Shown: positions 44,472 to 53,810, numbered from the stretch's first letter. The stretch: 64,000 nucleotides of DNA from Salmonella enterica subsp. diarizonae (GCF_008692785.1 NZ_VXJV01000002.1:1-64000); one strand, 5' to 3'. Notes: generated by a model not told the origin, from the letters alone. Made by a program: numbers and translations.

Positions 44472-45320
44472 ATGGCTACTTTTAGTATTAGCGCAATGGC
44501 TGCGCAGTGTGGCGTCACAACAGCGAATATCAGATCCTGGGAACGCTATGGTCTGCTTGAGCCCGTCAAGGATGAAGCTGGCAATCGTTTTTATTGCATA
44601 GAAGATGTTATCAGAATACAGCATATTATCGACGCATTAAGCAAAGGTTTCTCATTAAAAGAGATCAAGCCCGCCCTCTATGGTGAAGAGACGCATTGCC
44701 GCTCTGGATGGTTATTCTACCAGGAGGAGATTTTAGCACAGTGTAGAAAATTCGAACCTGCCAAACTGCGAAAATTACTCTGGCGTTATGGTCGGGAAAT
44801 CCCGCCGGTCATCGTGATTGAGTCAATACTGCGTCCTTTACGGCTGTGGCTGTCAGTTGGCGATGATGATGCGCGTCGATTTGAAAAGGCATTACTGGAT
44901 ACAGCGATTATTGAATACGCCACCTTCCAGCTAAGTAGCGTACGGAAGGCGCCGGCGGGCACAATGCTGATTGCCGCGTTTTCGCTAAACGATCCTATTG
45001 AGCTATGGCTGGAAACGATTAAATATTGTAGTGAAGGTATGAGGGTTGAAGTCATCCCCTGGCAGGCGCCGATGCCCGATCTTTTATCAACCGCTTTCGA
45101 GCATATTGTTCTGTGGCATGATGAGACATTAACACCCGCTCAGGAAAACCTTATTCAGTCTTTAAAAGAATCGGGTAAATTTAGTCTTCAGATAAAAAAC
45201 GGCCCGGGCTTAACATTATTGTCAGCCGTATACCAGCAGCACGACATGCCAGATAAAATGCAGCATGTCGCGCCACAAACTTATTCAAACGGTTACGTAA
45301 AATCAGGCGCAGCACGTTGA
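44472..45320 (+). CDS. MerR-family regulator (MlrA/BluR-like)
   Basis: 282 residues. The N-terminal MerR winged helix is clear (FSISAMAAQCGVTTANIRSWERYGLL, RFYCIEDVIRIQHII). The C-terminal part is of the B12-binding-like length seen in MlrA and BluR, but I see no His cobalamin motif. In E. coli, BluR represses the ycgZ-ymgA-ariR genes. Here an AriR-like gene is convergent and directly adjacent, so a comparable regulatory pair is plausible. Confidence 0.8.
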   Translation: MATFSISAMAAQCGVTTANIRSWERYGLLEPVKDEAGNRFYCIEDVIRIQHIIDALSKGFSLKEIKPALYGEETHCRSGWLFYQEEILAQCRKFEPAKLRKLLWRYGREIPPVIVIESILRPLRLWLSVGDDDARRFEKALLDTAIIEYATFQLSSVRKAPAGTMLIAAFSLNDPIELWLETIKYCSEGMRVEVIPWQAPMPDLLSTAFEHIVLWHDETLTPAQENLIQSLKESGKFSLQIKNGPGLTLLSAVYQQHDMPDKMQHVAPQTYSNGYVKSGAAR

Positions 45321-45339
45321 AGCATCCATATTATTAACG

Positions 45340-45368
45340 AACAAGGGAGGAGTAAACTCTCCCTTGTT
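45340..45368. terminator. bidirectional terminator
   Basis: AACAAGGGAG / CTCCCTTGTT ten-base stem between the convergent MerR and AriR-like genes. Confidence 0.8.
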
Positions 45369-45372
45369 TATA

Positions 45373-45621
45373 TTAGATGTCGTCAGGTGTCTGAAACAAA
45401 ACGGCTTCTAAGGCGTTACGGTAAATATCAAGCTGGACTACGTCTTTTTCTGTTTCCAGCTTTTCAATAAGTTTTGCGATAATATCCTTATTTGAGACAT
45501 GCTGCTGTGATTGCAATAGTTCGTAAGTAATTTCCTGAATAGCTCGCTGTTCACATAACATATGTGCAGAAAAAGGGTTGCCAGTACTATTTTGTTCATT
45601 GACTAGTGTAATGGTAGTCAT
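45373..45621 (-). CDS. AriR/YmgA-family biofilm and acid-resistance connector protein
   Basis: 82 residues. The C-terminal VSNKDIIAKLIEKLETEKDV and FQTPDDI align with E. coli AriR (VNNKNIILSLIHSLE and YTADDM). The family consists of small helical dimers that connect to RcsB signalling and biofilm formation. The 45622-45936 gap holds its promoter. No other family member is visible nearby. Confidence 0.75.
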   Translation of the reverse strand: MTTITLVNEQNSTGNPFSAHMLCEQRAIQEITYELLQSQQHVSNKDIIAKLIEKLETEKDVVQLDIYRNALEAVLFQTPDDI

Positions 45622-45936
45622 ATTTCACCATATTCGATGTAAATTGAAGCCGATCTCCCTGAGCGGGGGAGAGAAATTAGTGACCTATTAAAGTTAGACC
45701 TATATCATAAAACTGTAATAAAAAATCATAAAAATGTGACTTGCATCACACATATGTGGTTTGTTGTATATTTTATGCACGTTAAATGCAGGTAAAGATT
45801 TAGCAGAATCAACGGCCTGCTCTTTTTGTAACCCAAATTTAAACGAACAATCATTAATACCTATATGTAATAATTACTTAATGTTATCTTAATATAGGTA
45901 AATTACTGTCAGGTCTCCGTAAAAGGAGATTGATTA

Positions 45937-46482
45937 ATGATTCGCTATATCGCCATTTTTCTTTGTTCTTTATTGATGTGTAGTTCCACTTTTGCTGATG
46001 CGGTAACGTCGGTATCGCTCGGCGCGCTCTCTACGGCGCTCAATGAACGCATGTTATTAATGAAAGAAGTGGCTGCTTATAAAATGAAACACCATCTACC
46101 GATAGAGGATTTCGCGCGTGAACAAAATGTTTTTGCCGAGGCTGAAGAAGAAGCGAAAAATAACGGGCTGGACCCGCATTCGATAGCCCCTTTTATTCGT
46201 TCGCTAATGGATGCCAGTAAAGCGATACAGTACCGCTATTTAGCGCAGTGGCAAAGCGGGTCGGAACCCTCCTTTCCGATACAAACATTGTCGACCTCCC
46301 GGCAACGAATTCGACAAATTGATAATCAACTGTTGATCATTATCAGCCAGCGCTTGATGGTCGGCGCTTTCAGCCACGAGGATATGGTGTGGCTGAGAGC
46401 GCAGTTTAATGCGCCGAATCTGAATGAGAGCGATATCAGTGATATGTTGGCAGCATTGTCTCTGGTGCGACGCGCGCGTTAA
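45937..46482 (+). CDS. periplasmic chorismate mutase (*AroQ)
   Basis: 181 residues with a cleavable signal peptide (ends TFADA). The helical *AroQ-gamma fold is shown by LNERMLLMKEVAAYKMKHHLPIED and the C-terminal RIRQIDNQLL region. It converts chorismate to prephenate in the periplasm. AAGGAG precedes the start. It is transcribed 22 bases ahead of a PheC-like gene, so the two could make phenylpyruvate outside the cytoplasm. Confidence 0.9.
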   Translation: MIRYIAIFLCSLLMCSSTFADAVTSVSLGALSTALNERMLLMKEVAAYKMKHHLPIEDFAREQNVFAEAEEEAKNNGLDPHSIAPFIRSLMDASKAIQYRYLAQWQSGSEPSFPIQTLSTSRQRIRQIDNQLLIIISQRLMVGAFSHEDMVWLRAQFNAPNLNESDISDMLAALSLVRRAR

Positions 46483-46504
46483 TCCCACATAACGAGAAGT
46501 GGTA

Positions 46505-47287
46505 ATGCCCCGAAAAGCGAGTGTACTGATCATGTCAGGCTTATTCATGCTGGCAACCGCAGGACACGCGGAACCAAAACTTCTGCGTGTTGGGGTGGAT
46601 TTAACCAATCCTCCGCTCCAGGTCAGAGATCAACATGGCAATCCGACGGGATTTGTGATTGATATAACAAACGCGCTGTGTCAGGCCATAAATGCAAAAT
46701 GTCATTATGTCGTGAACAGCTTTGATGCGCAGATCCCGGAACTGCTGGCGCGAAAAGTCGATTTCATCATGCCGCTTGGCGTTACGCCAAAAAGAAGGGC
46801 GTCAATTGCTTTTAGCCGCTATGTATACCATGACCCCACGGTACTGGTTGCCAGAAAAGCGGTGAATTTACTGCCGCAGGTTACGCGGTTACAGGGCAAA
46901 AATATCGCGGTGGAGCAAGGAAGTATTCAGGAAACGTGGGCCAATACCTGGTGGCTGCCTGCCGGGGTAGTGATAAAAAGCTATCCTGATATGGCGTCGA
47001 TTTATCTGGACTTAGTGGCCGGACGCCTGGATGGCGCGTTGTGTCCGGCCATTGCGCTGAAATTTGGGTTTTTACACACTGTGCAAGGCGAGGCGTTTGA
47101 AGTAAAAGGTTCAGCAGTGACGGATACGCATTTATTCAGCATTGGTTCGGCTTACGGTATCCGTAAAGAGGATGAGGCGACACAACGATTAATCAATCAG
47201 GGACTGGAGCAAATTAAGCGTAACGGCGTCTGGTTAGCGATAAAAGAACGTTATTTTGGTGATTTGGATATAAGCGTGGCGGAATAG
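46505..47287 (+). CDS. PheC-like periplasmic protein (cyclohexadienyl dehydratase/SBP family 3)
   Basis: 260 residues from the ATG at 46505; a GTG at 46499 is possible. A signal peptide ends GHAE. The body is of the SBP_bac_3 fold ([29 protein letters not shown]) with [11 protein letters not shown]. It could be an amino-acid-binding protein or, given the chorismate mutase next door, a cyclohexadienyl dehydratase producing phenylpyruvate. Context favours the latter. The catalytic residues cannot be assigned with certainty. Confidence 0.75.
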   Translation: MPRKASVLIMSGLFMLATAGHAEPKLLRVGVDLTNPPLQVRDQHGNPTGFVIDITNALCQAINAKCHYVVNSFDAQIPELLARKVDFIMPLGVTPKRRASIAFSRYVYHDPTVLVARKAVNLLPQVTRLQGKNIAVEQGSIQETWANTWWLPAGVVIKSYPDMASIYLDLVAGRLDGALCPAIALKFGFLHTVQGEAFEVKGSAVTDTHLFSIGSAYGIRKEDEATQRLINQGLEQIKRNGVWLAIKERYFGDLDISVAE

Positions 47288-47384
47288 CGGCCTGGAGAGG
47301 CGTGGTTTCGCTTCCCATCTTCCGGTGCATTCGTTAGCATATTGTTTCGCAGTTAAGCGTAAATCTTTTCAGGAAGAGGTTAAT

Positions 47385-48023
47385 GTGTTCGCGGAGTATG
47401 GAGTTCTGAATTATTGGACGTACCTGGTCGGGGCGATTTTTATCGTTCTGGTACCCGGGCCGAATACGCTTTTTGTGCTTAAAAATAGCGTGGGACGCGG
47501 GGTTAAAGGAGGATATCTTGCCGCATGCGGCGTATTTATCGGCGATGCGGTATTAATGTTTCTGGCGTATGCGGGCGTGGCGACGCTGATCAAAACAACG
47601 CCGGTTCTGTTTAACATTGTTCGTTATCTCGGCGCGTTTTATCTGCTTTACCTTGGCGCAAAAATTCTTTACGCCACTCTGACCTCGAAAGGGCGTGCGG
47701 CAGCGGAAACGGTGGTTCCTTTTGGCGCTATTTTTAAACGTGCGTTAATTCTTAGCCTGACTAATCCTAAAGCCATACTTTTTTATGTCTCCTTTTTTGT
47801 GCAATTTATTGATGTCAATGCGCCGCATACCGGGGCGTCATTTTTTATTTTGGCGATCACCCTTGAAATCGTCAGTTTCTGCTATCTGAGTTTTTTAATT
47901 CTTTCTGGCGCTTTTGTAACCCACTATATTGGTACCAAAAAGAAACTGGCAAAAGTGGGCAATTCCTTGATTGGTCTTCTTTTTGTCGGGTTCGCCGCCC
48001 GGCTGGCAACGCTTCAGTCTTAA
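47385..48023 (+). CDS. leuE: LeuE leucine exporter (RhtB/LysE family)
   Basis: 212 residues from the GTG at 47385, just after GAGGTTAAT; this gives the [16 protein letters not shown] start of E. coli LeuE. Six hydrophobic helices follow with the RhtB motif [10 protein letters not shown]. It exports leucine and analogues, and its E. coli counterpart is Lrp-controlled. Confidence 0.95.
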   Translation: MFAEYGVLNYWTYLVGAIFIVLVPGPNTLFVLKNSVGRGVKGGYLAACGVFIGDAVLMFLAYAGVATLIKTTPVLFNIVRYLGAFYLLYLGAKILYATLTSKGRAAAETVVPFGAIFKRALILSLTNPKAILFYVSFFVQFIDVNAPHTGASFFILAITLEIVSFCYLSFLILSGAFVTHYIGTKKKLAKVGNSLIGLLFVGFAARLATLQS

Positions 48024-48030
48024 CCCCATC

Positions 48031-48052
48031 GACCCGCTGACAACGGCGGGTC
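48031..48052 (+). terminator. leuE terminator
   Basis: GACCCGC / GCGGGTC stem eight bases after the stop, with a weak T-tract. Confidence 0.65.
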
Positions 48053-48195
48053 ATTGCTCTCCTTTCCGTTTTATCGCGTGGAAAACAGCAAAAGAGTAAC
48101 CAATAAATGGTATTTAAGATGCTGTTTTTTGGGCGTAACCTTCTTACGACAGCGATGAGACTATCGTTGAGTGACCTGCGGGAAGAGGGAAGAAA

Positions 48196-48558
48196 ATGCT
48201 GCAAATTCCACAAAACCATATCCATACCCGTTCCACGCCATTCTGGAACAAAGAGACGGCGCCTGCCGGAATTTTCGAACGCCACCTTGATAAGGGAACG
48301 CGACCCGGCGTTTATCCTCGCCTCTCGGTGATGCAGGGGGCGGTCAAATATCTCGGATACGCTGATGAATACTGCTCTGAGCCGGAAGAAATCATGGTAA
48401 TCAATGCCGGCGAGTTTGGCGTTTTTCCTCCGGAAAAGTGGCACAATATTGAGGTCATGACAGACGACACCTATTTTAACATCGACTTTTTTGTCGCGCC
48501 GGAAGTGCTGATGGAAGGGGCAAACTCACGAAAAGTCGTTCATACCGGGAGAGAATAA
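48196..48558 (+). CDS. yeaR: YeaR, DUF1971 cupin-like protein
   Basis: 120 residues close to E. coli YeaR. A cupin-like fold includes PGVYPRLSVMQGAVKY and VFPPEKWHNIE. In E. coli, yeaR-yoaG is induced by nitrate and nitric oxide through Nar and NsrR, with a role in nitrosative and possibly tellurite stress. GGAAGA precedes the start. It overlaps yoaG's start region. Confidence 0.93.
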   Translation: MLQIPQNHIHTRSTPFWNKETAPAGIFERHLDKGTRPGVYPRLSVMQGAVKYLGYADEYCSEPEEIMVINAGEFGVFPPEKWHNIEVMTDDTYFNIDFFVAPEVLMEGANSRKVVHTGRE

Positions 48559-48560
48559 TG

Positions 48561-48743
48561 ATGGGAAAAGCCACTTATACCGTCACGGTCACGAATAATA
48601 GCAACGGCGTCTCCGTGGACTATGAAACGGAAGCGCCAATGACATTGCTGGTGCCTGAAGTTGCTGCAGACATTGTAAAGAATTTGGTCAATACCGTGCG
48701 CTCTTACGATACCGAAAACGAACACGACGTTTGCGGTTGGTAA
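48561..48743 (+). CDS. yoaG: YoaG
   Basis: 60 residues from the second of two consecutive ATGs, nearly identical to E. coli YoaG (MGKATYTVTVTNNSNGVSV, ENEHDVCGW). A small cytoplasmic dimer cotranscribed with yeaR. Specific function unknown. Confidence 0.93.
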   Translation: MGKATYTVTVTNNSNGVSVDYETEAPMTLLVPEVAADIVKNLVNTVRSYDTENEHDVCGW

Positions 48744-48786
48744 GAATAGCGAAATATATCATTGACATAAAGTGATTTTTTAAAAC

Positions 48787-48825
48787 AAAAACCGCATCGC
48801 ACGTGGCCAGTGTGATGCGGTTTTT
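48787..48825 (+). terminator. yeaR-yoaG terminator
   Basis: AAAACCGCATC ... GATGCGGTTTT stem with a T-run, after yoaG. Confidence 0.85.
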
Positions 48826-48966
48826 GCTTATCGGGAAGCGCTGTTTATTTACACCAGACATCGGTTGAAAAGAAACATTAAGAAAACATTAAGAATATCG
48901 CATTGTTTGCTAATGAGAGCGTATTCATAAAATTTATGATTGGGTATTAAAAACCAGAAGAGTCTT

Positions 48967-49614
48967 ATGATCATGAAACTCGATACCCGATTAACTTCGT
49001 CAGCACTTATTCTTGCGCTTGCCGCTGTGGTTATTCCGTTTACGGCGGACTGGCAATTGCCTTTGCTTAATGGCGTGGTGGTCAGATGGATTGAAAACGG
49101 ACAAGCGTTATGGTTGCTGTTTGGGGCACTCTTTACCGCCTGGTATATACGGCCATTTTCCCGTCCCGAAGGGGCAAAGCAGTTTTGGCTATGGGCTGTT
49201 GTCTGGTGGGTGGTACTGCTGGGTAGAAGCACCAGTTGGGGGCGTGACTATTTCCCTGACGAGCCGCGTATACTGTTCAGAACGATTTCAGTGCTATTAA
49301 TTGCTGCGTTGGTATTGCCAGTCCTGTTTTCTGCCGGGTTACGTAAAGAGATTGTTCGTCGGTTGCGGGACGTTCCTCTGCCGTTGTGGCTGTTTGCCGT
49401 GACGGCGTGTTCATACCTGATTTCCGACACTGTTGAGCATCATCGATTGTTGTCGCCAGTATTCCTACATAACGCCCATTACACCGATTTAATTGAAGAA
49501 TTGTACGAAGTGCCATTTATGATCGGTTTGTTTATGGTGACCGTTGGGTTTATGCAGCAGGACAAGCAGGATGAATATACTGCGCTGGAGATGGCCTCGT
49601 ACCACGCAAAATAG
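48967..49614 (+). CDS. inner-membrane protein (five or six helices), STM1273-type
   Basis: 215 residues from the ATG at 48967, preceded by AGAAGAG. Hydrophobic segments alternate with short polar loops (PLWLFAVTACSYLISDTVEHH, LIEELYEVPFMIGLFM). The acidic and His residues near EHHRLLSP and IEELYE may bind metal. It lies between yoaG and the isrE sRNA, as in Typhimurium, where I recall it listed with nitric-oxide-related genes. No biochemical role can be assigned. Confidence 0.75.
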   Translation: MIMKLDTRLTSSALILALAAVVIPFTADWQLPLLNGVVVRWIENGQALWLLFGALFTAWYIRPFSRPEGAKQFWLWAVVWWVVLLGRSTSWGRDYFPDEPRILFRTISVLLIAALVLPVLFSAGLRKEIVRRLRDVPLPLWLFAVTACSYLISDTVEHHRLLSPVFLHNAHYTDLIEELYEVPFMIGLFMVTVGFMQQDKQDEYTALEMASYHAK

Positions 49615-49663
49615 ATCGGTTGACAAAGACCACGGATTCAACATGGGATACATAGCGGTTAGC

Positions 49664-49762
49664 AAAAAAAAAGCCCGCGCTCGGCGAGGCGGGCAAACAA
49701 TACTGGAAGCAATGTGAGCAATGTCGTACCGAACAGGTGGGTTATAAACTCAACCACTCGGT
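49664..49762 (-). ncRNA. isrE: RyhB-2 / IsrE (RfrB) iron-responsive sRNA
   Basis: The minus strand carries the RyhB core: CGACATTGCTCACATTGC followed by TTCCAGTATT (49699-49726). It ends in a GCCCGCCTCGCCGAGCGCGGGC-type stem with nine Ts (49664-49694). A Fur box sits at the promoter. It pairs with mRNAs of iron-using proteins with Hfq. The 5' end (about 49762) is estimated. Confidence 0.93.
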
Positions 49763-49768
49763 ATTGAT

Positions 49769-49787
49769 AAAGATAATCGTTATCATT
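49769..49787. promoter_or_regulatory. Fur box of isrE
   Basis: GATAATCGTTATC core with flanking AAA and ATT, matching the Fur consensus GATAATGATAATCATTATC, directly upstream of isrE. Confidence 0.8.
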
Positions 49788-49929
49788 AAAGGATGCAACC
49801 CTGATGTTTATGTGTCTTTATTTACGACGCTAAAAGGTGATGGTCATCACAAACTTCATTTTCCTGACGATGTGCTATTCTTTTTAACGGCAAATAAACC
49901 GCTAACGTTAAGACATAAGTGAGGAAAAA

Positions 49930-50178
49930 ATGGGCATTCTTTCATGGATTATTTTTGGACTTATTGCGGGTATTTTGGCTAAGTGGATCATGCCAGGTAA
50001 AGATGGCGGCGGATTCTTTATGACGATCATTCTGGGGATCGTTGGTGCGGTAGTCGGAGGGTGGATCAGTACGCTCTTTGGCTTCGGCAAAGTGGATGGT
50101 TTCAACTTCGGCAGCTTTGCAGTCGCGGTGATCGGCGCGATTGTCGTGCTGTTAATCTACAGAAAAATCAAAAGTTAA
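49930..50178 (+). CDS. yeaQ: YeaQ, transglycosylase-associated (GlsB) family protein
   Basis: 82 residues in three glycine-rich membrane helices (ILSWIIFGLIAGILAKWIMPG, IILGIVGAVVGGWISTLFGFG). Typical of the GlsB/YeaQ family of stress-induced inner-membrane proteins. Its E. coli homologue is RpoS-linked. GAGG precedes the start. Confidence 0.93.
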   Translation: MGILSWIIFGLIAGILAKWIMPGKDGGGFFMTIILGIVGAVVGGWISTLFGFGKVDGFNFGSFAVAVIGAIVVLLIYRKIKS

Positions 50179-50195
50179 ACGCAAAACCTCCAGAG

Positions 50196-50228
50196 ATAAT
50201 AAAGGCTACGACAGGTAGCCTTTATTAT
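50196..50228. terminator. yeaQ terminator (convergent with yoaJ)
   Basis: ATAATAAAGGCTAC / GTAGCCTTTATTAT stem between yeaQ and the convergent yoaK-yoaJ pair. Confidence 0.85.
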
Positions 50229-50239
50229 TTAAAATGGAT

Positions 50240-50314
50240 TTACCACCAGCCCAGTTCTGTACCCAGCACCGCAATTAGCGCGATGCCCATCAACACCATC
50301 GTTGTTTTCCTCAT
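50240..50314 (-). CDS. yoaJ: YoaJ small membrane protein
   Basis: 24 residues, MRKTTMVLMGIALIAV... ending LGTELGWW as in E. coli YoaJ. A single membrane helix. It begins two bases after yoaK ends. Confidence 0.85.
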   Translation of the reverse strand: MRKTTMVLMGIALIAVLGTELGWW

Positions 50315-50316
50315 TG

Positions 50317-50415
50317 TTATGCACCCGGCGCGGCGTAACCGCCAATAAAAAACCATGCCAAAAATAGTATTGCCGTAATGAAAATGACGACAGGGAACAG
50401 GATACCCACTCTCAT
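50317..50415 (-). CDS. yoaK: YoaK small membrane protein
   Basis: 32 residues (MRVGILFPVVIFITAIL..., ends GGYAAPGA), matching E. coli YoaK. A one-helix inner-membrane protein, co-expressed with yoaJ. GGTAAT-type ribosome site upstream. Confidence 0.85.
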   Translation of the reverse strand: MRVGILFPVVIFITAILFLAWFFIGGYAAPGA

Positions 50416-50610
50416 GCTATTACCTTCACTGTTCAGGGGGGGCCAGAATAGCAGGGTTCCCTCAGCGACAAAAGGTCGGTTGCTTTGTGACAGGAGGGGG
50501 CTGTGACTTACTTAACCTGGGATAAATACCCGCTAAAGCGCAGACAGAAAGTATGGAAATAGCGTACCCGTCAGGTTATCCTGGACAAAATATCTCTTTA
50601 AGGAGCCGTT

Positions 50611-50862
50611 ATGAAATTTACGTGGCTTGCGTTGCCAGGCGTATTGCTGCTGAGCGCTTGTTCATCGTCGCAACCCGATGTCTCAAGGCCGCCGCGTATC
50701 GGAATGCCTAATCCGGCAGCCGTCTACTGCGAGCAACAAGGCGGTACGCTGATGCCGGTGCAGACCCCGCAAGGCGTGCGTTCCGATTGCAAATTGCCCA
50801 ATGGCGAGATCATTGATGAGTGGACGTTGTGGCGCAGAGATCACCCTGATACGAAAAAGTGA
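50611..50862 (+). CDS. yoaF: YoaF, DUF333 lipoprotein
   Basis: 83 residues. Lipobox LLLSAC near residue 17. The DUF333 core (NPAAVYCEQQGGTLMPVQ, GVRSDCKLPNGEIIDEWTLWRRDH) resembles YoaF and the HslJ-associated domain. AAGGAG precedes the start. It lies where E. coli has yoaF. Confidence 0.92.
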   Translation: MKFTWLALPGVLLLSACSSSQPDVSRPPRIGMPNPAAVYCEQQGGTLMPVQTPQGVRSDCKLPNGEIIDEWTLWRRDHPDTKK

Positions 50863-50930
50863 CAACCTGTGGTCCGACGCGATATGATTAAGAATAATCT
50901 GATAATGAGTTTCATGCGGCGCAAGAAAAT

Positions 50931-51242
50931 ATGTTTCAGTTAAAGCCGGGCGCTCTGGCAATAGTTATTGGCGCTAAAACGCCCGCCGGACGGCGGAATA
51001 TTGGTAAGTCGGTTGAGCTATTTTGCCTGTGTCAACCCGGCGATGAATTCATTAATCCGCTAAATGGGCACGTCACCATACTGCCGAAAGAAGCGCCTCG
51101 GGCGCTGTGGCTAGTGACGGGCGACGTAGCCTCCGCCGATGGTCAGCACGGCCTGGCCTGGGTACGCGCAGAACATTTGATGCCGTTGTCCCCGGACAGA
51201 CAACCAGGCCTGGCGGCGGTCCGACAATCACAGTTCTCGTAG
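50931..51242 (+). CDS. hypothetical protein
   Basis: 103 residues, MFQLKPGALAIVIGAKTPAG... The beta-rich composition (GKSVELFCLCQPGDEF, LNGHVTILPKE) suggests a small SH3- or OB-like barrel. It overlaps the convergent yeaO 3' end by 15 bases. I do not recognise it. Its position next to yoaF is shared with Typhimurium as far as I recall. Confidence 0.6.
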   Translation: MFQLKPGALAIVIGAKTPAGRRNIGKSVELFCLCQPGDEFINPLNGHVTILPKEAPRALWLVTGDVASADGQHGLAWVRAEHLMPLSPDRQPGLAAVRQSQFS

Positions 51243-51575
51243 CCACTCCGCCAGCACAATGGCATGGTTCTGGCGAGTATCTTTGGCGGCGTATAGCAAC
51301 GTCAGCGGTTGGTGTCGGGCAATATCCGCCAGCCGTTTGCCTTCTTGTCGTTGTTGCGCGAGTTCTGCCCGGTATTGCTGCGCGAAGTGGTTAAAATCAA
51401 TCACTTCGCTATGAAAGGCTTTGCGCAATTCAGTGGAAGGCGTAATGGCCTTATTCCATTCATCATAGACCAGCGCCGCTTTTTTAATGCCTCGCGGCCA
51501 TAGTCTGTCAACCAACACCCGATAACCATCGTCTTTTTCCGCCGGGAAATAGACGCGCTTACACTGGATTAGCAT
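51228..51575 (-). CDS. yeaO: YeaO, DUF488 protein
   Basis: 115 residues with the DUF488 signature VLVDRLWPRGIKK and LRKAFHSE. GGAGG precedes the start. A small cytoplasmic protein of unknown function close to E. coli YeaO. Confidence 0.92.
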   Translation of the reverse strand: MLIQCKRVYFPAEKDDGYRVLVDRLWPRGIKKAALVYDEWNKAITPSTELRKAFHSEVIDFNHFAQQYRAELAQQRQEGKRLADIARHQPLTLLYAAKDTRQNHAIVLAEWLREL

Positions 51576-51731
51576 TTTTCCCTCCTGTGATAGTGCCGCT
51601 TACGGTACTTTTGCCGCTAAATATATACCACGCTGACCGGCGTTTAAGGGACGCATTTTGCCGGATAGCGGTAATAATTTTAATGGATCAGGCCTGACCA
51701 TCAGGCATCCAGGGGTTGGCATCAGGTTTAT

Positions 51732-52919
51732 TTATGACGCTATCTCCCGATCGCGCCCGGCGTAGAGGCCGAAAATCGCCATGACGATAGCCAGAACCGT
51801 CACGCCTGATAGTGGCAGATACCAGCTACCGCTGGCATCATGAAGTTTTCCCATGACTGGTGGCCCACATGCCGCCAGTAAATACCCGACCGACTGCGCC
51901 ATGCCGGAAAGCGCCGCCGCCTGATGCGCCGAACTGGCGCGCAGACCGATAAACGTCAGGCCGAGGATCATCGTCGCGCCTGAACCGAAGCCGAACAGTA
52001 GCGTCCAGATGACCGCCTGGCCCGGCACAAACCAAAGTCCCGCCGCGCCAGCCGCGCACAATAGTGAGACCAGCGCGGCAATCCAGCGTTGATCGTTAAA
52101 GCGATGCAAAATAAGCGGAATGGCTAACCCAGGCGCGGCGGTCGCCAGTTGCAGCAGGCCATGTAGCGATCCTGCCTGCGCTTCGCTATAACCGTGGCTG
52201 ATAAGTATTGTCGGTAACCAGCCGATAATCACATAATAGATCAGTGAGTTAAGTCCCAGAAACAGCGTAACTTGCCAGGCTAAAGGTGAACGCCAGATAC
52301 CGCGTTCATGTAATGCCCGGGAACTACTCAGGTTAGCTGAGCGGGTAGTGCGCCACTGCGGCAACCAGATAAGAAACGCCAATAGCGGAAACAGCATCAG
52401 CATTAACAGTGCGCCGCGCCAGCCAAAACCGTGTAATGCCAGCGGAACCACCAGCGCGGACCCCAACGCGGCGGCAGCGCCCATCGTTAATGAATACGCG
52501 CCCGTCAGTCTGGCGACATGTTGTGAAAAATCGCGCTTAATCAAGCCTGGTAGCAGCACATTACCCAGCGCGATCCCGCAACCAATAATCGCGGTTCCGG
52601 TAAACAACAGCGCGGCGGAGGGGAGGGAGCGGAGGGCAATACCCGCGCAAATTAGCAGCATTGCAGCGAACAGACTGCGTTCCATCCCAAGCCGACGGGC
52701 AATACCGGCCGCCAGCGGCGAAACCAGCGCAAACGCCAGGAGCGGCAAGGTTGTTAGCAGGCCTGTCTGGGCGGTGGAAAGACCATAGTCCGCACGGATT
52801 GTCTCCAGCAACGGCGCAGCGCCGGTAAATGTAACGCGCAGCGTAGTGGCTATCATCAAAATACCGGCAATCAGGAAAGCGCCCTGTTTGCCGCGTGGTG
52901 AAAGGGCAGTCGTCATCAT
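51732..52919 (-). CDS. nimT: NimT (YeaN), MFS exporter
   Basis: 395 residues, twelve membrane helices of the CynX/NimT branch of the MFS (FTGAAPLLETIRADYGLSTAQTGLL). In E. coli it exports 2-nitroimidazole and is controlled by the divergent regulator NimR. The two genes are divergent here too, with a roughly 95-base shared promoter region. Confidence 0.92.
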   Translation of the reverse strand: MMTTALSPRGKQGAFLIAGILMIATTLRVTFTGAAPLLETIRADYGLSTAQTGLLTTLPLLAFALVSPLAAGIARRLGMERSLFAAMLLICAGIALRSLPSAALLFTGTAIIGCGIALGNVLLPGLIKRDFSQHVARLTGAYSLTMGAAAALGSALVVPLALHGFGWRGALLMLMLFPLLAFLIWLPQWRTTRSANLSSSRALHERGIWRSPLAWQVTLFLGLNSLIYYVIIGWLPTILISHGYSEAQAGSLHGLLQLATAAPGLAIPLILHRFNDQRWIAALVSLLCAAGAAGLWFVPGQAVIWTLLFGFGSGATMILGLTFIGLRASSAHQAAALSGMAQSVGYLLAACGPPVMGKLHDASGSWYLPLSGVTVLAIVMAIFGLYAGRDREIAS

Positions 52920-53015
52920 TTTCTCATTTCGTCAGGCGAGACGATACCTTACAGTTTTTACTGTTGTGATGAATCAAGCTAAAATGACAATTTATCGCTA
53001 AAATCGGACAATATA

Positions 53016-53810
53016 ATGATTGGCCTGAGACTGGACGGTTACGATCCCGACCTTCACCACGACGCCGCAGTGGCCTTTTGTATTCGCGCCAGGGACGATG
53101 AACTGTTTAGTCCTCGCCATCAACATCGGAAGGGACAGTTGATCCTCGCTCTGCACGGCGCGATTACCTGCGAGGTGGAAAATGCAATGTGGATGGTTCC
53201 CCCACAGTATGCTGTCTGGCTCCCCGGCTCGCTGCCGCACAGTAATCATGTGACCGCAGGAGCGGAGCTGTGCTTTTTATTTATTGAACCTGCGGCGGTC
53301 GTCATGCCGGAGCGTTGCTGTACGTTAAAAATTTCGCCTTTATGCCGGGAGTTGATTTTGTCGCTGGCGCGTAGAACCGATCTCGAAAGAACGCAAATGC
53401 CAACGCAGCGCCTTATTCGGGTGTTGTTTGATGAACTGCCGCAGCAGCCGCAGGAACAATTGCAATTACCGGTATCGGCGCATCCGAAAATTCGCCAAAT
53501 GGTGGAGACAATGGCGCAGGAGCCTGCGCGATGGAATACGTTAGGGCAGTGGGCCAGCGTATTCGCGATGAGCGAGCGTAACCTTGCCCGGCTGGTCGTC
53601 AAAGAGACGGGGCTAAGCTTTCGTCGCTGGCGTCATCAGTTGCAATTAATTCTGGCGCTACAAGCGCTGATAGCGGGATGTAATGTACAGCAGACCGCGC
53701 ACATGCTGGGTTATGATTCCACCACGGCATTCATTACGATGTTTAAAAAAGGCCTGGGACAAACTCCAGGCCAGTATCTGACGGGCGAGTTACTGTTTTC
53801 CCACAATTAA
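53016..53810 (+). CDS. nimR: NimR (YeaM), AraC-family repressor of nimT
   Basis: 264 residues. The N-terminal cupin ([22 protein letters not shown]) is followed by a two-HTH AraC domain ([41 protein letters not shown]). It binds the nimT-nimR interval. It overlaps the 3' end of yeaL by 21 bases. Confidence 0.93.
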   Translation: MIGLRLDGYDPDLHHDAAVAFCIRARDDELFSPRHQHRKGQLILALHGAITCEVENAMWMVPPQYAVWLPGSLPHSNHVTAGAELCFLFIEPAAVVMPERCCTLKISPLCRELILSLARRTDLERTQMPTQRLIRVLFDELPQQPQEQLQLPVSAHPKIRQMVETMAQEPARWNTLGQWASVFAMSERNLARLVVKETGLSFRRWRHQLQLILALQALIAGCNVQQTAHMLGYDSTTAFITMFKKGLGQTPGQYLTGELLFSHN

